Both the position numbers and the translations under genes were made by a program. The notes under the pieces are model-generated. The model was not told where the DNA came from. It worked only from the letters and a program-made list of their open reading frames with translations, and did not search any database. From Cerioporus squamosus (Eukaryota; Basidiomycota; Agaricomycetes; Polyporales; Polyporaceae), in assembly GCA_022592435.1 (NCBI GenBank), contig JABYQS010000280.1, forward strand, positions 1 through 36,950: a stretch of DNA of 36,950 nucleotides. Reading direction: 5' to 3'. Below are positions 1 to 9,912 of the stretch, piece by piece; positions within the stretch are counted from its first letter, which is position 1, and each line of letters starts with the position of its first letter.

Positions 1-65
1 AGGGCGCGTCTCGGAGGGGGCGGTAGGACTCGGTGCGGTAGTTTGATATGCCGGAGTAGGTCGTG

Positions 66-260
66 TTAGTCGGGGAGGTTGCCCTCGTCGAGCCGGCGCG
101 TCTCATCGTCGTACTTGGTGGCGGGGGGAGAGTAGGGCGCGCGGACGCAGCAGAGACGGTCGTCGGTGGCCAGGGAAGGGATGCAGGCGGACGTAGGAGG
201 ACGGGAAGCGTGGGCGGAGGAGGAGGAGGCAAGTGAGGGCCAGTGTCGGGCGGAGCGGCG
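66..260 (-). CDS. possible 3'-terminal exon of an unrecognised gene
   Basis: On the minus strand a reading frame ends with TAA at 66-68 and its last residues (TKYDDETRRLDEGNLPD) have a charged composition that looks like a genuine protein C-terminus rather than an off-frame translation. The frame stays open upstream to about 260. No start, no acceptor site and no family could be assigned, so this may be only the last exon of a gene or chance. The neighbouring CR-type remnant lies on the opposite strand about 150 bp away. Confidence 0.22.
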   Translation of the reverse strand, partial: RRSARHWPSLASSSSAHASRPPTSACIPSLATDDRLCCVRAPYSPPATKYDDETRRLDEGNLPD

Positions 261-409
261 TCTGCGCGGGCTCGTTGCAGTTTCCCACGCTCAATCCGTC
301 CCACAACGCCAGCAACGATCAGCACAGACCCAGGCTGAGACTGCCAGCTGAGACCACTCCAGTCCTCCGACAACTGCTTCAATCCATCCGTCTCATCCTT
401 GCAACAACC

Positions 410-1030
410 CGCCAGGGCTTGAATAGGTCTGGCTTCGGGAAACGATAGAGACGGGCTATCTGCGCGAAGTTCAAAGCCGTAGTGGTACGGGTACCGGCCC
501 CGGGCATCGGTTCGTAGTCTTATTTCTGGGAGTTGCTAACTTTGCTAACGTGTGCCGAAGGCAACATCGTCTTCCTTCTGAGTGGAGCAAGACGTTCGAT
601 ATCTTCGAAGACACGGACGCGACAATATGGGGCACGCATGGTAGGCTCGCGATGTCGAGGGACGTCTCGGCTCTCTCGGATTCCAACTACGACGTGACTG
701 CGCCATGTGAGGCCTTCCGAGGATCAGGACCGCGTCTCATCCAAGCCTCGTCGCCGAGAACTGACGTACGTCGGAGAGGGTGGATTGAATACTACCTCTA
801 CCACCTTGGAAGAGTCGTCGTCTCGAGATTTACCGCACCCGCTCGAGATAGTGGCTATCGTGTATGCGGGAATACTCTGTTTCTCCGGCAGTGTACGCTT
901 ACTCATCGTGCATCATCGTGCATGAACAGGAAGGAGCTTGGGCGCGATTAGGCTTAGGCGCACTGTGTCTTCAACAAGTGGGGTCCGTGCACCCGAACGA
1001 TTCCCAACCTCCTGAGCATACCCGCTCCAT
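410..1030 (+). pseudogene. decayed copy of the Crinkler-type NTPase gene at 4.4-6.0 kb
   Basis: This stretch aligns by eye to the first half of the gene at 4364-6027. The segment reading 'tctggcttcgggaaacgat' plus 'gagacgggctatctgcg' matches 4632-4673, and the 'gggcatcggttcg' donor region of the intron splitting the P-loop is present. The acceptor is altered, and the codon after it reads Asn where the Walker Lys should be. Downstream, ALSDSN and EAF (compare TLSDSN and RAF) and the block AAGTGGGGTCCGTGCAC at about 976 keep the order of the intact copy. Several indels move the reading frame and the whole C-terminal nuclease-like half is absent. It is therefore a 5' fragment of a duplicated gene in advanced decay, in direct orientation with its relative. 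Confidence 0.62.
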
Positions 1031-1741
1031 ATCTCGTCGAGGCTGAGGCGGGATTGATCAAGGAGGCCCACGGCGCAGCGAAGATCATCTGCGCTGATCC
1101 CGCCGGATTCGACTGCTCTCATTGAAGGACTACATACTCGGACGAGCCAAAGTCCAGGTGATCATTTGGGGCTATGCTCTTCGTCACCGTGAACCCATAC
1201 AACTCGACTCTGAGCTACCGCCGAGGAGGGTGGGCCTGTGTGCACTGTGAGAAACAGTAACTCCCGCAATGCAGTCGGGAGCAGCATGTCGAAGTCATTG
1301 GGTCTGCCGGAGGTCTCTGTACAGCTCGCAGTCTGGTCTTGTTGGTTCTCTGCTCACGCTATCTTCATATCGGTGTACTCTACATACACTCCGCTCGCAC
1401 TGAAGTCTCCGGCAACGCAGCTATGCATGGCGGTTGGTGGTACATTAGAAGATCGGAGATCTTATCGTTCCAATACAGACGCTCTGACATCGCGCGCATT
1501 CAGGCTATGTACATGTTCAATTTTGCTGAGGCAGTGACCAGCTTCCTTCTCGAACGTCAACCGAGGAGGAGGAGGAGGAGGAGGTAAAGGCGTGTTTGGT
1601 AAGCTGGTTCCAGAAATGCGATTGCGCCGGTCCCTCAGCGCCACATCCAACATTTCCACAGCCCTCCGCAGCCCTCTCAAGTAAGTACAAAATCGATCTA
1701 ATCAGAGGACTGTCCCTCTCAGTACTTGCTCTTCATCGCTC
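1031..1741. other. intergenic, upstream of HET gene 1
   Basis: No gene is supported here. It holds a short GAG microsatellite at 1563-1583 and a pyrimidine-rich stretch before the HET start codon at 1742. A clear TATA box was not seen. The sequence is not recognisably similar to the 5' flank of the related HET pseudogene at 18.6 kb, so the duplication joining those two genes, if tandem or segmental, does not extend far upstream. Confidence 0.5.
1563..1583. repeat. GAG trinucleotide microsatellite, 7 units
   Basis: Seven perfect GAG units lie in the intergenic region about 160 bp upstream of HET gene 1. It is not in a supported coding frame. Such a purine tract could be length-variable between strains. 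Confidence 0.8.
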
Positions 1742-3621
1742 ATGTGGTTGCTTTCAACGACCAACGGTCCCCTCAGCATCGTCTACTTCAACGGTCCGGA
1801 CGACGTCACCGGCGGTTACGCGGCCTTGTCGCACGTCTGGCAAGGGGCCGAGCAGTCATTTCAGGACGTGCAGCAGCTCATCGCCAAGGGTGTCGCCCTC
1901 CACGATCCGGCGGTATCACCTAAAATCCGTGATGCATGCAGAGTCGCGAGAGGTCAAGGGTTCGCTTGGATCTGGATAGACACCTGCTGCATCGACAAGT
2001 CCAGCAGCGCAGAGCTTTCGGAGGCGATCAATTCCATGTTCCAGTGGTATGCCCAGGCCAAGATCTGCTACGCCTACCTCTACGACGTTCCGACCGCATG
2101 CACGCTCCATGCGCCATCCTCGGAGTTTCGCAGCAGTCGCTGGTTCACTCGGGGCTGGACTCTCCAAGAGCTCATCGCCCCTCGCTACGTCGTCTTTCTC
2201 TCATCGGACTGGATTCCGTTGGGCACCAAGGCGACGCTGTACGAGCTCATCGAGGAGATCACCGGTATCAACGTCGGCGTGCTCGTCTTCACGCAAGAGC
2301 TTGCGGATGTCAGCGTCGCATGTCGCATGTCCTGGGCGTCGAGCAGGCAGACCACGCGGCTCGAGGACGAGGCCTACTCGCTCATGGGCATCTTCGGCGT
2401 CCACATGACCACCATATATGGTGAGGGTCGGATGGCGTTCCGCAGGTTGCAGGAGGAGATTCTCAGACAGATCGATGACCACACGCTCTTCGTCTGGGGA
2501 CGGAGATTCATTGGTGGAATAGAGGACATCTGTCTTGTTCAACCCGTCGGCAGGCAGAAGCATGCGAGCTATCTTCTTGCTCCGGGTCCCTCTGCGTTCA
2601 TGGACTCTGTGCAGAGTACTATGTACCATCCGCGTCGCCACGTAAACTCGGTAAGTTATAGAATTTCGCTTCCGTTCGTCTGCCTATTCACATCATGTTT
2701 CGCCAGCTTGCAGACTTCCGTCACGACTGGACATGGACCGAATTCACGGTTACGAATATTGGCGTTCGTTGTGAGATGCCAGTGGCCAGCGCCGGAGATT
2801 GGGCTGTTGCTATGCTCAATTGCGAAGACCGGACGGGACATCGTGTCGGGCTCCTTCTCCGAAAAGACTGGAATTCTTCACATTTCCGCCGCCTGCCCTG
2901 TTATGCTGTTGGGGCGTCCATCGAGCTTGCTTCTTCGATGGACGTCCTATCAGATTGCAGATTCGTACGGATTGACCAGGACATCATGGGAATCCTAGGC
3001 CGCCTCGTTGCACGTACCGCCAGGACTCCACGCTCGCACCGCGAGAGGAATGCACCGACCCACCGAAGCTTCCATGCGCAGGAGCTGTACATCACGCATC
3101 ACCTCAGTCCCGCCGCGCGTATCGTAGAACACCAAACTCCACTCCGTCTAGACATAGAGGATGGGCATCGAACGGGATGGGGCGGCGACCTAGCACGATT
3201 TGGTTTCGAGTTTATCGACCGAACTCCTTCGAACTTCGGGGCGCCGTGGCTGCCTGTGGCAATGCAGTGGAGTCTGAAATTCTGTCATCGTCAACTCACT
3301 AAGGAACGATTTACAATCTTGCTCACCTCCTAAGCCTTGGACCACTTGAGGGCTACCGTTCGCTTCAAGACGGGGAGTGAAGACGAGGTTTTGGGTTTGG
3401 ATGAGTACCATGATGAAGATGGGGGCCGATCACTCTTGCAAGCACAGTGGGGTCGTTCGGACTTACGAGCCCTGCCGTTGCCAGATGGCCAGACCTTTGG
3501 TGACACGCTTAGGAACGTGCAGGTGACAGCTATCTTCTCTCCCGACAGTTCCTCGGTTTGCCTCGATATCAAGTTGGGCGGCACTGTATACGAGTCGCTT
3601 CGAAATCCCGTTCTGTTATAG
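1742..3621 (+). CDS. HET-domain protein 1, interrupted by an in-frame stop
   Basis: HET proteins act in fungal heterokaryon incompatibility. The start at MWLL is shared with the relatives at 18616 and 24932. The HET domain spans about residues 26-160: YAALSHVWQ (27-34), WIDTCCIDKSSSAELSEAIN (78-97) and WFTRGWTLQELIAP (134-147). Exon 1 is 1742-2650; a 56 bp phase-0 intron (GTAAGT...CAG) is 2651-2706. Exon 2 continues with a module beginning GVRCEMPVA, also seen in HET 2. At 3331 an in-frame TAA follows FTILLTS, where HET 2 reads FTILLGRC; the same frame then continues to 3621 with the conserved C-terminal module (CLDIKLGGTVYE). Because the frame is unchanged, this looks like a nonsense substitution, not an indel. 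A basic and acidic tail (KRKRQSEGDE, then DDFPMVKMQN in another frame) may extend the gene to about 3920. Function may be lost or the protein shortened. Confidence 0.75.
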
Positions 3622-4363
3622 TGAGCCATCATCACTTCCGCGCTACAAACGTGTTGCTGACGCTTGTGCAACTTTTCCAGGACTCGTCACTGCTCCAGCC
3701 GAGCCCGAGGATAAGTAACCAGCAAAGTGCCGCAGGTGCGGAAAGCAGCGCTAGAGTTGTTGAGCTCCACAAGGACCGTGACGGAGATGAGCCCTGTCCT
3801 CAGGCCACACGCAAGAGGAAACGGCAGTCCGAGGGAGACGAATGGGAGGGGCCCAGGACGATTTCCCGATGGTCAAGATGCAGAACCTCGGGCAGGTGGA
3901 CATTGGCTCAGACTATGTAGGTCACCTTCCGTACACGCTACTACTCCACACCCGTACGGATATTTGTGGCCACTCATCTTTGCGATACAATGTGCTCATC
4001 CTACAAGATTGGCAGCATCTCCCTAGCCTCGTCTCGTCTACGCTCTCGACGACTGCTCTCGCTTAGCTATGTACGAGCCTCCTGTAGCGAGCCGGGTTGG
4101 CTCTGACCCATCTTTGGTGGCTTCGGCAACACCCAAGCGAACGTAGCCATCATTACTTATACTGCTAAGTACTACAATATATAGTACCAAATACGCATCC
4201 GGCGTACGTGATGTGCGGCGAACATCCGGACACTCGGTCTCTATCTCTATCGCTGCACCTCAGGCCTCAGAGGGCAGTGAGGCAGCCCATAAGTATAAGT
4301 CACGAGCGCCTGAGTTACGTCGAAGCTCCAGAACAAGCGCCTCTGCGACTCTCCATATCCATC
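3622..4363. other. HET 1 possible 3' tail and intergenic sequence
   Basis: A candidate intron (GTGAGC at 3621 to TTTTCCAG at 3680) leads to a protein-like segment to about 3920 that may be a C-terminal tail of HET 1; the splice would itself create a TAG, so the tail is uncertain. From 3921 to 4363 there is no supported gene. A weakly TATA-like 'atatatagta' lies at about 4177. The frame of the next gene is open upstream to 4208 without an obvious earlier conserved start. Confidence 0.35.
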
Positions 4364-6027
4364 ATGGACCTGCATCCTGCGCTCGCCGCTGCTCTGCACA
4401 AAAAGGCTTGGGGCACACCCTGGCCTCATCGGTCTTCGGGAAAGCTCTCCATGGCAGATCTCTCCCCCGACGAGGACGTGCAGATGTCAATCGAGACTGA
4501 CGAGGACGAGGATAACGTCAACACGACCATAACCGAGTGGGAATACACTTGTCTACACATCATCCACTCAGTCGTCACCGCGTGCGGTGGGGATCCTACT
4601 GCAGTCAAGGACGTTCTCGTAATCCGGCCTGAATACGTCTGGCTCCGGGAGACGATCGAGACGGGCTATCTGCGGACCACCAAGGCCATCGTGGTTACGG
4701 GACATCCGGGCATCGGTTCGTTAAGTCGCACGTGGAGATTGCGGACCGTGCTAATGCGTGCGCAGGCAAGACAGTCTGGCTTCTGGACGTGCTGCTGCAT
4801 CGTCTCGAGCGGAAACTTCCCACCGCGATTTACCTGTCCGGCGACCAATTCGTTGTGTTCAATGATGAGGGCGCGACAGTAAGGGATGCCCGGAATCGTG
4901 CAGATTTGTCAAGGGACTACTGGACACTCTCGGATTCCAACGACGACATCCACAAGCCATGTAGGGCCTTCCAGCTATCGAACGCACGCATAATTCTATC
5001 CACGTCTCCGAGGCCTGACAGGTGGAAAGAGTGGAAGAAGCAACACAGTGCAAGTCTCCTCGTCTCAGACTTACCACGCCCGCTCGAGATAGGGGCGCTA
5101 TTGTGTACGTGGATGGAATTCTTCCCCGCCAATATATGCTTACTCATCATGCATGCAGGAGGGAGCTTGGGCTCGATGTAGCTGAGGCCTATCGTTACAT
5201 CAACAAGTGGGGTCCGTGCACTCGAACGATCCTCGATCTCCTGGACCCCGTGGTGCGCCACTCCAAAGAGAAGGAACTCCACGAGTCAGCCGAGCGGCGA
5301 CCGAGTTTTGCGCTAGACCCATAGCATACGCACACCCTGCGACAAAGCTGTCACCGAGTCTAGGGTCCCCCATTCTCTTCACATTCCCTTATCGAAAATT
5401 GGACCCGGATACTTCCCAAGTCGTCAGTTCCGTCAACATGATCTACCGGATACCTACTATTCATCTCTCAGATATCTTCAACTCCGCACGCGGGTCGATT
5501 GCGAATGCCGAAGCTTTGCAACTTTTCCACACGCTCTCTTTCCACGCTTTGACGAGAGCAGGTCCAGCCTGGCAAATCGAGAAAAAAGTGCACGCCCACT
5601 TGTCCAGCAACTCTCAGCCCCTCGACATCTTCAGGGGGTCCGACTCGTCGATGATGGCGCCGTCGCAGCGGCTGCTCGTCGGCACGGCTGGTGCACTTGA
5701 GCGGAGCAGCGAGTTTTCGTCCTTCTACTGGCTTCCGTCGGCGTCCAATTTCCCGGGCATCGACGGCGTCCTCGCGGATCGCGACAATGTACATGCGGTC
5801 CAAACCACTATAGCCGATGAACACAACAGCCCAAAGGAAGGGCTGCGGAAGGTCTGGGCGAAGTTCGACCGTGAGGTTCGGGAGAAGCGCGTCTGGCACG
5901 TCGTCTTCGTTACGGATTCCAAGATGTTGGCGTCCTCCGGGTACGCGGCTGAGTACGCGGAAAAGCTGAAGGACTTCACTCTCGGACAGCGCAAGAAGAA
6001 GGTGAACGTTTGGGACTGTGTCCTGTA
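4364..6027 (+). CDS. Crinkler-type P-loop NTPase fused to a nuclease-like domain
   Basis: Residues 113-120 form a Walker A loop, GHPGIGKT, split by a phase-1 intron (4716-4765). Exons are 4364-4715, 4766-5102 and 5159-6024 or 6027. After the P-loop come the blocks ALP-like LPTAIYLSGDQFVVF, TLSDSN, SDLPRPLEIGALL and YRYINKWGPCTRT, a layout I recognise from a large family of basidiomycete proteins related to Crinkler (CR) effectors. The C-terminal half contains FYWLPSASNFPGIDGV, then VHAVQTTIADEH, resembling a PD-(D/E)XK nuclease core with a D...QxT pattern; that reading is inference. A one-base deletion near 5296 changes the frame between exon 3 blocks HESAER and TEFCAR. A GTAAGT donor at 6025 permits further 3' exons. 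HET 1 lies directly upstream. Family assignment is moderate; the exact activity is unknown. Confidence 0.66.
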
Positions 6028-6429
6028 AGTCCAGTCTGCCATGTGTTTACGCTGCTATGCTGACGAGGAGAGCAGACCTGACCGTCCGTTCGGGCGAAGC
6101 CCAGTCCCTTGACGGGGTCCTCGACGAGCCCGCCACTGTACCAGTGCACGAGATTGTATCTGTACGTCTAGTATGTCGCTGTTCGAATGTTTATGCTCTG
6201 CTCTCCCGTACTCAATGCATTATTGAGAACACTACCATCTTCGCGCTGTTGCTCGGTCGTTGCCTACTCGAGAAGGCTCACCTTGCAAGATATGAAGATC
6301 TCCGCCGCAACAATTCCCCAGAGTCCGCCCTCTCCAGGCTGCCTAACTTATGCGCTTTTCTGCTCCACTGGCTACCCGGAGAACGATGTTTCACCCTCCA
6401 AGTCCGCGCGCAGGGCGCGTGAACGCACA
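6028..6429. other. possible 3' exon of the CR-type gene, then intergenic
   Basis: If the donor at 6025 is used, an acceptor at 6069-6070 would add a reading frame beginning ADLTVRSGEAQ and another donor-like GTACGT follows at 6162. This extension is not supported by a recognised motif. The remainder up to 6429 shows no gene and precedes the truncated kinase duplicate. Confidence 0.3.
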
Positions 6430-6950
6430 CAATCAACAGCACTCGCAAGATGAAAAATACCCGAACCCCGCGTGCAGAGCACTTTGCCGTCCTCAAAGCT
6501 CTCGCCCCACCGCCCCAGCCTCCGCGCGACCTACTGACGCATCTTCGCACGTTAACGGAGAACACCACCGGCAAGAACACATAACGTGGTTTTACAGCTC
6601 GCGTGCGTGGTGTCCAAGGTCGAGGTGGTGCAACGTGACGAGCGAGTGTGAGGTCCTGTAGCTCGTGATGCGGATTGGTTCACGGGCGAGTTGAAGAGCT
6701 GGTTGTTGCCTGTGTGCGGATGGATTGTCAGCTCAATCGATACTCTGATCGTGAACGAGGGAAGTCGAGTCACCCTGGTGATGCGGGAGGCAGCCCAGGT
6801 CAGTCACGTCGATACCACTGTAAACATCGACCTGACACGCACCGCATGTTCCGCCCAATAAATATGAGCACCTTCGGGATCCTGTCCCTATCCTGCAAAA
6901 GCTCCTTGAAATTCTCCTTCATGTACAGCCCCCGCTCGTAGCCATGTGTC
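6430..6950 (-). pseudogene. truncated duplicate of the ABC1 kinase 3' end
   Basis: This stretch repeats, in the same orientation and about 840 bp away, the 3' end of the kinase gene at 7235-9772. The clearest block is 'ttccgcccaataaatatgag' at 6849 and 7691, followed by near-identical sequence for about 90 bp. GNNQLF.SPVN and a block matching the SxLFSIDVLFW exon are recognisable on the minus strand, with the intron positions between them preserved. Indels and a stop break every frame and it contains only the last two exons, the preceding microexon region and the start of exon 4. It is a partial tandem duplicate that arose at DNA level (introns kept) and has since decayed. Confidence 0.72.
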
Positions 6951-7234
6951 CCCGCAGAATTAGCATGCAAGGACGTCTCGAGACCGTCTCCGAGAAATAG
7001 AAGTACTGTCAGCGTCGGGTTCGAGACTCACTCGGGGGTGCGCAGGAGCAACCAAACTTGACATCAGCGGTCATATTTGGACTCGGACGGTAAGGCGGAT
7101 GCAGGACAACAACGCATCCATGTCTACTGTTCAATTATACTACGCAACGAACGGCATGTCGGCAGCGGCGAACATCCTCACCCGCATCACCTCTAATAGA
7201 CTCTATGTAGAGCTGCTCCCTCCACGCAACCCCG

Positions 7235-9772
7235 CTACCCCTCAAACGCCCCCTCAGGCACGTCCAGTCCGAAGTTCGACTTCGCAAAATCCCGCATCGT
7301 CCGCTCCAGCTCGTCCTCAAAGCTCTCGCCCCTCCGCCCGAGCCGCCGCGCGACGTACTGCCGCACCTTCGTCCCCCAGAACAGCACATCGATCGAGAAC
7401 ATCACCGACAGGAACACGACGTGGTTCCACAGCTCGCGCACGCGCTGCGCCAGATTCAGCTCCTGCGAGGTGACGAGCGAGCGCGAGGCCCAGTACGCGG
7501 TGATCCGGATGCGGTTCACGGGCGAACCGAACAGCTGGTTGTTCCCTGTGTGCGGATACAGTATCGTCAGCTCACCGATTTGGTCAGACTCAACAGCGAC
7601 AGTGAGACTCACCCTGGACGATGCTGTATTGTTGCAGGGAGCCCAAGTCAGCGACGCACCACCAACATTCAGCTGTTACGCACCGCATGTTCCGCCCAAT
7701 AAATATGAGCTCCTTCGGCATCCTGTCCGTATCCTGCAAGAACCCCTTGAGCTTCTCCTTCATGTACACGCCCCGCTCATAGTCGTCCATCTTCGCAAAG
7801 TCCGGCATCTCGACCTCCTTGAAGCGCACCGGCCGCATCAGCGTCGCGCTCGCAAACAGATCCGGCGTCCCGATCCCCCACTCCTCCGTGACGCTCTTCA
7901 CGACGCCAAAGTCCGCGCTGAGCAGCGCCTTCCACAGCCGTGCGTACTGCTGCTGGAACCGCGGCGACACGCGCACGTACAGCCCGTGGTCGAGCAGGAC
8001 GAGCTGCGCCTGCCCCGCCCGCGCCGGGTGCGGCCGCACAATGATGTTCCCCGGGTGCGGGTCGCAGTGCACCCAGCTCCAGTCGAAGATCTGCGCGCTG
8101 AACAGGTCCACCATCGTCTGCATCACCCACTTGGACCCGCCCTTGAGCGTCGGGAACCGGTCGGCGGGCAGCGGAGGACGTGGCGCGGCGGACGCGTCGT
8201 CGCCCATGAGTCGTTCGATCCCGCGCCGGTCGCTCAGGCGCACGCCGTCGATCCACTCCGCGACCATGACCTTCTTCGTCGACAGCTCGGGGTACACCTT
8301 CGGGATGTACACGCGGTCGGCGAGGCGCGGCTCCTGTGCGACGAACTCGGCCGTGCGCCGCGCGTTGCGTGCCTCCGCCTCAAAGTCCAGCTCGCGCCGC
8401 AGATGGTCGTTGATGAAGTCTGCAGACCGTGAGCACGCGCACGGCGGACGAAGACACGGGACGCACCGACGGCGAAGCAGACCGGGAGGTGGAAGAGCCA
8501 GTGCTCATAGATCCACATCACCGCGCGGAACGCCCCGAGGTCCCACTCGACCTGCTTGCTCACGTCCGGCTTCTGGATCTTGACGGCGACCCACGTGTCC
8601 GCACCCTTGAGCTTCGCGCGGTGCACCTGGGCGATGCTCGCGCTCGCCGCGGCCTGCTCCTCGAAGATGTCAAAGACGCCGTCGGGCCCTGCGGGCGGGC
8701 GTCCGAACTCGGAGATGAAGACGCGCTCGACGGTGGCGTACGGCACCTGGGGCGCGTCGTCGAACAGCTTCGCGAACTTCTCCTGCATCGGACGGGGCAG
8801 GAGGGCGGCGTTGTTCGCAAACGCCTGGCCTGGCCGCGGCTCAGTGAGGACCCGGGGATGCGTGCGAGGTTACGCACCGATCTTGATGTAGAGACCGCCG
8901 TTGGAGGTGAGGAGGTCGTACACGCGCTGTGCGACGCGCTCCTGGAGAGCGGGGATGCCGTCTGCCTTCTCGGGCTTGAAGTTGAGCTTGTAGTCGATCG
9001 CGATGAGGGCGCACTGGGCTCAGAGTCAGCATACAATCGCGTTCCGCGGCGTGGACTCCCGCACCGGTCTCGAGACACGGACTCGGTGCGAAATGCGAGA
9101 ATAAACTCGGCCGGCCTCGTGAGTCCGAGTGCGCCGGACAGTTCGCGGCTTCTCGAGTGGGTTTGCGGAAGACTATATGTGCAGGACGAGACCATCCGCG
9201 CATCTCGTGAAGACGAGGCGTCGATTATGATGATGCGGGGAGACGGGGACATCTCGGGGACGTTACAAATGCGCGACTGCACAAGCGACTGGGTGCGCAG
9301 TCGGACTGGCCCGGGTGAGGCTCAGTGAGAAAGGCGGGCGTACGGTTCGCGGCTCTGCGAAGGGGAATGGGTCTGCGGGAGGCTGCACGCCGTAACGCGC
9401 CCCGGTGAGCGACGTCGTTCGAGCGAGACGAAGCGCACCAACTGCTCGCGCAGCATGCGCACCTCAGGGAGTGCTCGGGACGATACAAGCACACGAAGCC
9501 ACGAGAGCACTCACCGTCCATGCAGTGCGGATGTTCCGGTTGATCGCTGAGGCGTGCAGCTCGCGATCGACGACATACGCGACACCGATCCCAAAGAGCG
9601 CGATCAGCGTCCGACGGAGGTACTTTTGCGACCTCGAGGGGCGGCTGGAAGACGCAGCAGGACTGGGCGGGGCAGATGCGAGGGCGCGGGCGGATGCAGG
9701 GAGCTTGGCGGGTGTTGCGGGGAAGCCGGAGCCGAGAGCGGGGCGCGGTGGCGGACGCAGCCTGGGGAACAT
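7235..9772 (-). CDS. mitochondrial ABC1/UbiB-type kinase-like protein (ADCK1/Mcp2-like)
   Basis: Six exons by splice-site and frame fit: 9772-9515, 9013-8878, 8829-8467, 8419-7684, 7623-7613 and 7545-7235, giving about 604 residues. The N-terminus is rich in Arg, Ala, Pro and Ser without acidic residues (presequence-like) and is followed by a hydrophobic segment (LIALFGIGVAYVV), which suggests a mitochondrial inner-membrane anchor. ABC1 hallmarks: KIGQ at about 130-133 (KxGQ), Ala-rich AAASASIAQVH at 191-201, VAVK at 212-215, HCDPHPGN at about 369-376, and LLDHGLY as the DFG equivalent. The order fits atypical kinases of the ADCK1/yeast Mcp2 branch, linked to mitochondrial lipid homeostasis; that branch assignment is family-level judgement. 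Exon 5 is only 11 nt. Intron 1 is 501 bp, far longer than the others (47-67 bp). No frameshift was found. Confidence 0.88.
9014..9514 (-). repeat. oversized kinase intron 1 with a diverged internal repeat
   Basis: The intron runs from GTGAGT (9514) to CCCAG (9014) on the minus strand. Two segments starting 'gttcgcggct' at about 9141 and 9344, about 200 bp apart, share further blocks (TCGAGTGGGTTTGCGG versus GGAATGGGTCTGCGG), indicating an old, diverged tandem duplication within the intron. No protein-like exon and no transposon end was recognised in it. Confidence 0.4.
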
Positions 9773-9912
9773 GGCGGGCAGCGAGTGCGACAGCGAGGAC
9801 AGCGAGCGAGGACGAGAGCAGAGAGAGCACGCCGGCCGTCTAACGCGGGAGAGAGGACATGACCGCGCGCTGTGAGAGACGGCCATGACGCGCTTGCCCG
9901 GCACACGCTGCG
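9773..9912. promoter_or_regulatory. shared divergent promoter, kinase and glycosylase genes
   Basis: Only 140 bp separate the two divergent start codons (ATG at 9772 on minus, 9913 on plus), so both transcription units must share or overlap their core promoters and 5' leaders. The interval is GC-rich and has no TATA box that I can identify. Co-regulation is possible but not shown. Confidence 0.5.

Noticed and set aside
5254..5289. Intron explaining the frame change in the CR-type gene
   Set aside because: The only GT...AG interval is about 36 bp, below the lengths seen elsewhere, and it would remove coding sequence without restoring a clean junction; a one-base deletion fits better.
8429..9328. 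299-codon plus-strand open frame
   Set aside because: Antisense of kinase exons 2 and 3; composition and absence of motifs mark it as a shadow.
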